DNA of 15,326 bases from JAPXSY01 sp034003585 (GTDB lineage Bacteria; Verrucomicrobiota; Kiritimatiellia; RFP12; UBA1067), in the NCBI GenBank assembly GCA_034003585.1, contig JAVEYH010000086.1:1-15326 (forward strand), in the 5' to 3' direction. The notes beneath the pieces were generated by a model, which worked only from the letters and a program-made list of their open reading frames with translations, had not been told where the DNA came from and made no database searches. Below, piece after piece: positions 1 to 5,919 of the stretch (positions are counted from its first letter, which is position 1; each line of letters begins with the position of its first letter). A program made the translations under genes and the position numbers.

Positions 1-31
1 ATCCCGGTGCCGAAAACGGAAGGAGAGAGTT

Positions 32-1108
32 ATGGCGCGCGTGTATAATTTCAGTGCGGGTCCGGCCGTCATGCCGCTGGAGGTCCTGCAGGAGGCCCAA
101 GCCGATCTGGTCGATTACAAGGGCTCCGGCATGTCGATCATGGAAATGTCCCATCGGGGCAAAGAGTACGATGCCGTCCACAACGAGGCGGCCGCCAACA
201 TCCGTGAACTGATGGGGCTGAACGACGGCTACGAGGTCCTGTTCCTTCAGGGCGGCGCCAGCCTGCAGTTCGCCATGCTGCCGATGAATTTTCTGGGCGA
301 GGGACGCACCGCCGATTACGTGAACGCCGGCTCGTGGGGCGCCGCGGCAGTCAAGCAGGCCCGCCTGATCGGCAATGTGAACCTTGCGGCCGACTGTCAG
401 AAGGACATCCCCACCCGGATGCCAGACACGGGCGAGATGAAGTGGACCCCCGGCGCGGCCTACAGCCACATCACAACGAACGAGACCATCTCCGGAGCGC
501 AGTTCAAGGCCATGCCGGAAACCGGATCGCCGCTCGTTGCGGACATGTCTTCCGACATCCTCTCCCGCCCGCTCGATTACAACCGGTTCGCGATGATCTA
601 TGCCGGCGCCCAGAAAAACCTCGGCCCTTCCGGCGTCACCCTGGTCGTGATCCGCAAGGAGTTCGCGGAGCAGGGCAGCATCTCGCTGCCGACCCTGCTG
701 CGTTACCAGACGCACATCGAGAACCATTCGCTGTACAACACCCCGCCGTGTTTCAGTGTCTACATGCTCTGCCTGGTCACCCGCTGGATCAAAAAACAGG
801 GGCTGGAGAACCTCTTCCAAGTGAACCGCGACAAGGCGCAGCGGCTCTACGATGTGATCGACGCCTCCGGTTTCTACCGCGGCACCGCGAAACGCGAGTA
901 CCGGTCGGACATGAACGTCACCTTCCGCCTGCCCACCGAGGAGCTGGAGACGCTTTTCATCAAGCAGGCGTCGGAAGCCGGCATGAAACAACTCAAAGGC
1001 CACCGTTCCGTCGGCGGGATCCGCGCCTCGATCTACAACGCTTTCCCGGTTGCCGGCGTCGAGACGCTGGTCGCGTTCATGCGGGATTTCGAGAAGCGCA
1101 ACGGCTGA
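32..1108 (+). CDS. serC: Phosphoserine aminotransferase SerC
   Basis: SerC converts 3-phosphohydroxypyruvate and glutamate to phosphoserine and 2-oxoglutarate in cytosolic serine synthesis, and the same enzyme serves the PLP pathway. The 358-residue product has the family's length (about 360). It opens with the typical N-terminus VYNFSAGPAVMP, carries the GGASLQF cofactor-loop motif near residues 74-80, and has the PLP-binding lysine in AGAQKNLGPSG (K195). The C-terminal segment with GHRSVGGIRASIYNA is also typical. The ATG at 32 is chosen because AAGGAG lies six bases upstream and the N-terminus matches the family. No serA is visible; it may lie upstream of the window. A strong hairpin terminator follows the stop codon, so the gene probably ends its own transcript. 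Identification is secure. Confidence 0.97.
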   Translation: MARVYNFSAGPAVMPLEVLQEAQADLVDYKGSGMSIMEMSHRGKEYDAVHNEAAANIRELMGLNDGYEVLFLQGGASLQFAMLPMNFLGEGRTADYVNAGSWGAAAVKQARLIGNVNLAADCQKDIPTRMPDTGEMKWTPGAAYSHITTNETISGAQFKAMPETGSPLVADMSSDILSRPLDYNRFAMIYAGAQKNLGPSGVTLVVIRKEFAEQGSISLPTLLRYQTHIENHSLYNTPPCFSVYMLCLVTRWIKKQGLENLFQVNRDKAQRLYDVIDASGFYRGTAKREYRSDMNVTFRLPTEELETLFIKQASEAGMKQLKGHRSVGGIRASIYNAFPVAGVETLVAFMRDFEKRNG

Positions 1109-1134
1109 GGTCCGGATACCCTGCCCCAAGCCAA

Positions 1135-1170
1135 GGCGGAGCGAACGCTCCGCCTGCTTTTCGGTTTTTG
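1135..1170 (+). terminator. Rho-independent terminator after serC
   Basis: An 8-bp perfect GC-rich stem (GGCGGAGC / GCTCCGCC) closes a GAAC loop at 1135-1154. AAGC and GCTT can extend the stem outward across a small internal loop. The 3' side continues as TGCTTTTCGGTTTTTG, a T-rich tail. It lies 27 bp after the serC stop. It ends just before the start of the next gene, so that gene needs its own promoter or read-through. Confidence 0.85.
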
Positions 1171-1184
1171 CACTTTTTTTGGCC

Positions 1185-2951
1185 ATGCTTCTCCCGTACC
1201 TCATGTTGATCCCGCTCTCCGCCGCGCTCGCCGCGCGGTCGGATGACGCGTATCCGAAACCGGGATGGCAAGAAAAGCCGGATCCGCTGGCCAGCCCGTA
1301 TGCGGTGCCGGGCGGCATGCTGCGCTTTGCCGCCTTCCAGCCCCCCAAGAGCCTCAACGCCTACATCGATTCCAACACCTACACCCGGCAGATTTTCGGC
1401 CTGATGTATGAGACGCTGCTGGCGACCGATCCGGTCACCACCGAATTCACCCCGTGGCTGGCCTGCCGCTGGATTCTTTCCGACGACAAACTGTGTTACA
1501 CCTTCGAACTGGATCCCGCGGCCCGGTGGAGTGACGGCGCGCCGGTCACCGCGGAAGACGTGAAGTGGACCTTTGACCAGATCATGGACCCCCGCCACGC
1601 CACCGGGGCATCCAAGGTGGCGCTCGGTGTCTTCGATTCGCCGGAGCTTTTGGGGCCGCGCACCGTGCGGTTCCGCGCGCGCGAAAGCCACTGGCGCAAT
1701 CTGCTGGCCCTCGGTTCGTTCGAGATCCTGCCGCGGCACGCCCTGTCGGGACAGGATTTCAACCGCATCGACTTCGACCGTCCCGTGGTCTCCGGACCGT
1801 ACGTGCTGGACGCCGTGCGGGAGCAGATCGAGATCCGCATGCGGCGACGACGCGACTGGTGGGCGGACGCGCGGCCCGCCGCCCGCCACACGATGAATTT
1901 CGACTCGCTCGTTTTCCGCTACTACTCGGACACCGGGAATGCCTTTGAAGCCTTCAAAAAGGGCTTGGTGGATGTGTACGCCATCTATGCGGCGCGCATC
2001 TGGGCCAACGAGACGATCGGCGGGAAATTTGACAAGAATTGGATTGTCAAGTGCCGCGTGCGCAACCACAACCCGATCGGATTCCAGGGGTTCGCCATGA
2101 ACATGCGTCGCCCGCCTTTCGATGATCTGCGCGTGCGCCAGGCGCTCGCCCATCTGGTGGACCGCGAGACCATGAACCGCACCATGATGTTCAACGCCTA
2201 CTTTCTGCACCGCTCGTACTTCGAGGACCTGTACGACGGCGCCCACCCCTGCGCCAACCCCGCCTTCACGTTTGACCTGCCCCGCGCCAAGGCGCTGTTG
2301 CGTGAAGCGGGGTACCGGCCCAACCCGAAGACAGGCGTTCTGGAAAAGGCCGGGCAGCCGCTGCGTTTCACCTTCCTCACGCGTGACGGCGGCTCCGATA
2401 AATTCCTGGCCGTCTGCGCCACAGCTTTCCGGGAGGCCGGCATCGAGATGAAAATCGAACGCAAGGATTTCGCCTCCTGGATGCGGGACATGGATGAGTA
2501 CCGGTTCGACATCACCTGGGCCGCCTGGGGGGGCTCTCTCTTCCGCGATCCGGAGAGCATGTGGCACTCCAAAGAGGCGGACCGGCCTTCCGGCAACAAC
2601 CTGACCGGGTTCAAGGACCCGCGGGTCGACGCCCTCATCGAACAACAGAAAACCCTCTTCAGCATCACCGCGCGCAATGCCATCAACCGCGAGATTGACG
2701 CGCGCGTGGCCGCGGCGGTCCCGTATGTCCTGCTTTGGAACATCAACTCCACGCGCCTGCTGTATTGGAACCGGTTCGGCATGCCGGACACCGTGCTCGC
2801 GAAATTCGGCGATGAACGCTCGCTGCTGGGATACTGGTGGGATGACGCGGACTCCGCTGCCGAGCTGAAAGCCGCCATGCGCGCGAATGATGTGTTGCCC
2901 CGGCGGCCGGAGTCGGTCGACTTCGACGCGCTCTTCCCGTCGCCCCCCTGA
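1185..2951 (+). CDS. Periplasmic peptide-binding protein, SBP family 5, YejA-like
   Basis: This is an extracellular solute-binding protein of the oligopeptide ABC-transport type, 588 residues from the ATG at 1185. After a hydrophobic leader (about residues 1-17, ending SAALAA) it has the family hallmarks: WSDGAPVTAEDVKWTFD near 115-131, then YYSDTGNAFEAFKKGLVDVY, then FAMNMRRPPFDDLRVRQALAHLVD, and a C-terminal DITWAAWGG/NLTGFKDPRVDALIE region. The combination resembles YejA, which binds microcin C-like peptides, more than OppA; this is a reading from memory of the family. No permease or ATPase genes lie in the window. The start is uncertain: there is no clear Shine-Dalgarno before 1185, the leader lacks a basic N-region, and the frame stays open back to an ATG at 1050 inside serC, across the terminator. 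The dnaQ-like gene follows after 48 bp, probably on the same transcript. Confidence 0.88.
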   Translation: MLLPYLMLIPLSAALAARSDDAYPKPGWQEKPDPLASPYAVPGGMLRFAAFQPPKSLNAYIDSNTYTRQIFGLMYETLLATDPVTTEFTPWLACRWILSDDKLCYTFELDPAARWSDGAPVTAEDVKWTFDQIMDPRHATGASKVALGVFDSPELLGPRTVRFRARESHWRNLLALGSFEILPRHALSGQDFNRIDFDRPVVSGPYVLDAVREQIEIRMRRRRDWWADARPAARHTMNFDSLVFRYYSDTGNAFEAFKKGLVDVYAIYAARIWANETIGGKFDKNWIVKCRVRNHNPIGFQGFAMNMRRPPFDDLRVRQALAHLVDRETMNRTMMFNAYFLHRSYFEDLYDGAHPCANPAFTFDLPRAKALLREAGYRPNPKTGVLEKAGQPLRFTFLTRDGGSDKFLAVCATAFREAGIEMKIERKDFASWMRDMDEYRFDITWAAWGGSLFRDPESMWHSKEADRPSGNNLTGFKDPRVDALIEQQKTLFSITARNAINREIDARVAAAVPYVLLWNINSTRLLYWNRFGMPDTVLAKFGDERSLLGYWWDDADSAAELKAAMRANDVLPRRPESVDFDALFPSPP

Positions 2952-2999
2952 CCCGTTTTGCCCCAAGGAACCGATAACTTCAACCCAGGAAAGACCCGT

Positions 3000-3803
3000 A
3001 TGTTCCCTCTTCCGCTTGACCGTCCCCTCGTCGTTTTCGATATCGAAGCCACCGGAATCAGCCCCCGATCCGACCGGATCATCGAATTGGCCGCCATTCG
3101 TCTGGACCCCGACGGCACGGAGACCGAAGGATACTGGCTGCTGAACCCCGGCATTCCGATTCCGGTCGAGACCACGGCGATTCACGGGATCACCGACGAG
3201 CACGTCAAAGACCAGCCGGGATTCCAGGACAAGGCGCTGGAAATCCTCACCTTTTTCGGGGATTCCGATTTGGCGGGGTTTAACGCCGGCCGGTTCGACA
3301 TCCCCATGCTTTCCGAAGAGTTCGCCCGGGTCGGCATCCCGTTCGATGCCCTCTCCCGGCGCCTCCTGGACGCGCAGCGCATTTTCCACACCAAGGAGCC
3401 GCGCGACCTCTCGGCGGCCCTGGCCTTTTACTGCGGACGCACGCATGCTGACGCGCACGGCGCAGAAGCGGATGTGCGCGCTACGCTCGACGTCCTGCGC
3501 GGGCAGTTCGCCCGCTATGACGATCTGCCGCGTGAGATGGGAGCGCTCGACCGCCTCCTGAATCCGATCGACCCCTTCAATGCGGACCGCTCCGGACGCC
3601 TGCGCTGGGTCGAGGATGAGGTGGTCATCCATTTCGGCAAGAAGAAAGGGGCCAAACTGCGGGATCTGGCCAAAGAGGACCCGGGTTTTCTCAAGTGGAT
3701 CATCAAAAACGACTTTCCGCAGGACACGCGCGCCCTGTGCGAAAACGCACTCAAGGGCATCTTTCCCCCGCCGCCGCGCCTGAAATCCGCGCCGGTCCGG
3801 TAA
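3000..3803 (+). CDS. DnaQ-like 3'-5' exonuclease with ExoX-type C-terminal domain
   Basis: This 267-residue protein is a DEDDh-family exonuclease. Motif I is FDIEATG (D14, E16), motif II is NAGRFDIPML (D100) and motif III is HGAEAD (H153, D158), so all catalytic metal and base residues are present. A second region near 196-253 (VVIHFGKKKGAKLRDLAKEDPGFLKW and onward) matches the small ExoX-like C-terminal module, which is often seen in stand-alone exonucleases but not in the polymerase III epsilon subunit itself. It therefore probably acts in repair or nucleic-acid turnover rather than replication proofreading, though this is inference. The ATG at 3000 has AGGAAAG six bases upstream and starts right at the conserved core; an in-frame TTG at 2958 is less likely. 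It sits 48 bp after the peptide-binding gene. Confidence 0.9.
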   Translation: MFPLPLDRPLVVFDIEATGISPRSDRIIELAAIRLDPDGTETEGYWLLNPGIPIPVETTAIHGITDEHVKDQPGFQDKALEILTFFGDSDLAGFNAGRFDIPMLSEEFARVGIPFDALSRRLLDAQRIFHTKEPRDLSAALAFYCGRTHADAHGAEADVRATLDVLRGQFARYDDLPREMGALDRLLNPIDPFNADRSGRLRWVEDEVVIHFGKKKGAKLRDLAKEDPGFLKWIIKNDFPQDTRALCENALKGIFPPPPRLKSAPVR

Positions 3804-3845
3804 TGTCCCCGGCGCGGGCCCGAAGCTGCAGGCTGAATCTCCGGC

Positions 3846-3874
3846 TTGCCCAACCGGGCGGGAACGAATACACT
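3846..3874 (+). promoter_or_regulatory. Candidate sigma70 promoter for the zinc-ribbon gene
   Basis: TTGCCC (3846-3851) and TACACT (3869-3874) are separated by 17 bases, the ideal spacing. The predicted transcript start (about 3881) lies ten bases before the AAGGAGA ribosome site at 3891. The same TACACT hexamer occurs at a similar distance upstream of gmk. This rests on pattern recognition only. Confidence 0.5.
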
Positions 3875-3903
3875 GGACTCATACTCACTCAAGGAGAACT
3901 CGG

Positions 3904-4680
3904 ATGAAACGTATCGTGCAGTGCCCGAAATGCGAAGCCAAACTCGCAATCTTTGACCTCGGAAAACCGATCAGCCAGAAATGCCCCAAATGCGGAAACG
4001 CCTTTGTCGTGGATTCGGATGCCGGCAAAACGAAGATGCCGAAGACGCCCCCTGCCCCATCCTCCGCAGCCGCTGAAGGTGCCCCGGCTCCCGATCCCGC
4101 AACCACCCCATCCGTAGCCCCGGCCGCGGTTCCGGCCGCACCCGCACCCGCCGCCGCACCCATTGCGGAACCGTCCATCAAACCGGCTGACGCCCCGGCC
4201 GCGGTCCAGACTCCCGCCCCGGCCGCGGTTCCGGCCGCATCCGCACCTGCCGCCGTACCTGCCGCCGCACCCGTACCTGCCGCCGTACCTGCCGCCGCAC
4301 CCGCGGAACCGGCCGCCAAGCCGGCTGACGCCCAGGCCACGGTTGCGTCCGCACCCACCGCCGCACCTGCGGAACCCGCCGCCAAACCGGCTGACGCCCC
4401 GGCCGCTTCTCCGGGCGCGAACCGGAAGGAGATCACTCTCAAGAAGCCCGCTCCGCGCGCCGCCGCCAAACCAGCGTCCGCGACCGCGCCGGAACCTCAC
4501 ACGCCCGAAATTCCGCACTGCGGGGTCTCTTTCCTGCATGTGGTCGCGATCATCGGGTTGCTGATCCTCTCGATCATCCTGCAGGTGATGAATAAAAAAG
4601 CGTCGCAGCGCTCGGCGTATGACCTTGCCGAGCGCCTCAACCGGATCGAGGCCAAATTATTGCAGGTGCCGCATCCTTAA
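3904..4680 (+). CDS. Zinc-ribbon protein with Pro/Ala-rich linker and C-terminal membrane helix
   Basis: The function is unknown. The 258-residue protein begins with a zinc ribbon: paired CPKC motifs (C7/C10 and C27/C30) around a short beta-rich stretch, like the MJ0042-type ribbon at the N-terminus of many bacterial membrane proteins. Residues about 45-200 are low-complexity Ala/Pro with three copies of an AEPxxKPADA unit. A hydrophobic helix follows (about 208-229, HVVAIIGLLILSIILQVM), then a short charged, probably coiled-coil tail (LAERLNRIEAKLL). The likely layout is a cytosolic ribbon on a flexible tether anchored in the inner membrane; which side each end faces is inferred. The ATG is well supported: AAGGAGA lies six bases upstream, behind a candidate promoter. 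The ACP-like gene follows 81 bp later on the same strand. No enzymatic motif is visible. Confidence 0.8.
   Translation: MKRIVQCPKCEAKLAIFDLGKPISQKCPKCGNAFVVDSDAGKTKMPKTPPAPSSAAAEGAPAPDPATTPSVAPAAVPAAPAPAAAPIAEPSIKPADAPAAVQTPAPAAVPAASAPAAVPAAAPVPAAVPAAAPAEPAAKPADAQATVASAPTAAPAEPAAKPADAPAASPGANRKEITLKKPAPRAAAKPASATAPEPHTPEIPHCGVSFLHVVAIIGLLILSIILQVMNKKASQRSAYDLAERLNRIEAKLLQVPHP
4165..4398 (+). repeat. Coding repeats: three 30-bp AEPxxKPADA units in a Pro/Ala-rich tract
   Basis: Near-identical 30-bp units start at 4165, 4303 and 4369, each encoding AEP-x-x-KPADA. Between them lie short GCC/CCT-rich repeats encoding PAAVPAAAP-like strings. The units stay in frame, so the tract can change length without breaking the gene. 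It forms the flexible linker of the zinc-ribbon protein. Confidence 0.75.
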
Positions 4681-4761
4681 TGCGATACCGGGGGTCAAAC
4701 CGGCTGCGGACGGACACGGTTCGTGCCGCGCGCCGGCCAAACAACGGACAGGGGGGGACAC

Positions 4762-5013
4762 GTGGACACGAATACAATTGAAGCCAAACTGAAAGAGATG
4801 ATTGTCGGACGGCTGTTCCTCAGCGTCGCCGCGGAAGAGATCGACACGAACGCCTCGCTGATCGACGCCTACGGGGTTGACTCCGTCTGCCTGCTCGAGC
4901 TCGTGGTCGGGCTGGAAGAGGCGTTCGGCATCGTGATCGAGGACAGCGACTTCGACATCCGCAACTTCATCTCGGTGGCGGCGCTGCGCGATTTCGTGCG
5001 GGCCCGGCTGTAA
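4762..5013 (+). CDS. Stand-alone acyl carrier protein
   Basis: This is an 83-residue carrier protein of the phosphopantetheine-binding family. The attachment serine is S41 in GVDSVCLLELVVGLEEAFGI, which follows the acidic loop of the fold; helix III and the C-terminal helix (VAALRDFVRARL) are recognisable. It is more divergent than the fatty-acid AcpP (which has DSLDTVEL) and has no fab genes beside it, so it may serve a specialised acyl or aminoacyl transfer; the partner is not in the window. The start is taken as GTG at 4762 because a run of seven G (4751-4757) lies just upstream and the fold begins there. The frame is open from a GTG at 4723, but that would add a tail unlike the family. 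It may be cotranscribed with the zinc-ribbon gene, 81 bp before it. Confidence 0.88.
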   Translation: MDTNTIEAKLKEMIVGRLFLSVAAEEIDTNASLIDAYGVDSVCLLELVVGLEEAFGIVIEDSDFDIRNFISVAALRDFVRARL

Positions 5014-5044
5014 AACGCAGTCCGTCCCCCCAAACGCGCAGCGT

Positions 5045-5069
5045 GCGGCCGGGGCAGAACCCCGCCCGC
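5045..5069. terminator. GC-rich hairpin between convergent genes, possible bidirectional terminator
   Basis: Ten-base arms (GCGGCCGGGG / CCCCGCCCGC, one mismatch) close a CAGAA loop. It sits in the 58-bp gap between the ACP gene and the end of the minus-strand operon, where termination in both directions is expected. Neither side has a T tract, so it is not a classic intrinsic terminator. Confidence 0.35.
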
Positions 5070-5071
5070 AG

Positions 5072-5314
5072 TCACCCGTACGTGAACAGGTCGGGCGGGG
5101 TGTACGCCCGGCCCGTTGCCCGGTTGAGCGCCGCGGTCACAATCCGGCGCGTGTTCGGCGTCAGCCAACGCCCTTTGCAGGCGCGCGCGACCATTTTATG
5201 CGTCATCGGCACCTCCGACGCCGTCACCAGATCATGCGGTGCGAGCCCGGCTTCCGACAGGATCCGGGCCAGAGGCTGCTCGCCCCACTCACGCTGTTGC
5301 GCCGTATCAGGCAT
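5072..5314 (-). CDS. Small basic protein of unknown function, possibly helix-turn-helix
   Basis: I do not recognise a named gene. The 80-residue product (from the ATG at 5314) is predicted mostly helical, with a conserved-looking core: PLARILSEAGLAPHDLV, then MTHKMVARACKGRWLTPNTRRIVTAALN, then a C-terminal TPPDLFTYG. The middle part has the spacing of a helix-turn-helix with a basic second helix, so DNA or RNA binding is possible; I recall similar short proteins in related bacteria but cannot name a family. It is the last gene of the pgi-rfbC operon. Two starts compete. ATG 5314 has AAGGAG eight bases upstream, and ATG 5341 overlaps the rfbC stop as ATGA and would give 89 residues. I prefer 5314 for its stronger ribosome site. 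Confidence 0.72.
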   Translation of the reverse strand: MPDTAQQREWGEQPLARILSEAGLAPHDLVTASEVPMTHKMVARACKGRWLTPNTRRIVTAALNRATGRAYTPPDLFTYG

Positions 5315-5322
5315 GCGAACGG

Positions 5323-5328
5323 CTCCTT
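5323..5328 (-). promoter_or_regulatory. Shine-Dalgarno site that favours the 5314 start
   Basis: AAGGAG on the minus strand lies eight bases before ATG 5314, within the 23-bp gap after the rfbC stop. The alternative ATG 5341 has only GGAG seven bases upstream, inside rfbC. Confidence 0.6.
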
Positions 5329-5337
5329 CCGTATGGC

Positions 5338-5919
5338 TCATCCCAGCACTCCGGCCAACGCATCCGCAGGCCGCCACTCCGGCAGTTCGGCGTCCGCCAA
5401 CAGCGGCTGCACCGCGTCTTTCGCCGAGAGCACCGGCTCCTGTACGGGCCAGTCGACGCCCACATCCGGATCATCCCAACGGATGCCCCGGTCATCGCGC
5501 GGATCGTAGAACTCCGAACATTTGTAGGCGATCTCGGCACTCTCCGAAAGCACACAGAACCCGTGCGCAAAACCCGCCGGGATGAAGAGCTGATGCTGAT
5601 TCTCCTCCGTGAGCACCGAGGCCGACCAGCGCCCGAAGGTCGGCGACCCCCGGCGGACATCCACCGCCACATCGAAGATCTCGCCCCGCAGGCACGAGAC
5701 CAGTTTCGCCTGCGGTTTATGCAGTTGATAGTGCAAACCCCGCAGCACGCCGCGCGACGAACGGGAACGGTTGTCCTGCACGAACACGGTGCGGACACCG
5801 CCCTCCCGGTACCGGGCCGCGTGATAGGTTTCGAGGAAGAATCCGCGCGCGTCGCGGAACACCTGCGGGACACACAGGATCACCCCGTCCAGTCCGGTCG
5901 GCTCGAAGCGTACTGGCAT
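5338..5919 (-). CDS. rfbC: dTDP-4-dehydrorhamnose 3,5-epimerase
   Basis: This epimerase inverts C3 and C5 of dTDP-4-keto-6-deoxyglucose on the way to dTDP-L-rhamnose, a surface polysaccharide sugar. The 193-residue cupin has the family motifs in order: FRDARGFFLETY near 21-32, VQDNRSRSSRGVLRGLHYQ (catalytic H63), GEIFDVAVDVRRGSPTFG, IPAGFAHGFCVLSE, and YKCSEFYDP (Y132 and Y138, one of them the likely catalytic tyrosine), then the conserved SAKD near 165-168. The length is typical (about 180-190). The ATG at 5919 overlaps the pgi stop as TGATG, which implies coupled translation. The rmlA, rmlB and rmlD genes are not in the window. Placement behind pgi is unusual but sensible, since both draw on hexose phosphate. 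Confidence 0.95.
   Translation of the reverse strand: MPVRFEPTGLDGVILCVPQVFRDARGFFLETYHAARYREGGVRTVFVQDNRSRSSRGVLRGLHYQLHKPQAKLVSCLRGEIFDVAVDVRRGSPTFGRWSASVLTEENQHQLFIPAGFAHGFCVLSESAEIAYKCSEFYDPRDDRGIRWDDPDVGVDWPVQEPVLSAKDAVQPLLADAELPEWRPADALAGVLG

Noticed and set aside
1077..3632. 851-codon open frame on the minus strand
   Set aside because: It lies antisense to the peptide-binding protein and exonuclease genes, whose motifs are clear. Its translation is a low-complexity Arg/Gly/Val-rich string with no recognisable domain, as expected opposite GC-rich coding sequence.
4165..4398. Possible CRISPR-like spaced repeats
   Set aside because: The units are coding, in frame, only three in number, and separated by unequal low-complexity sequence.
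3889..4539. Glycine-rich minus-strand frames opposite the zinc-ribbon gene
   Set aside because: Their repeats are the complement of the Pro/Ala-coding tract. The plus-strand frame has a proper ribosome site, zinc ribbon and membrane helix.
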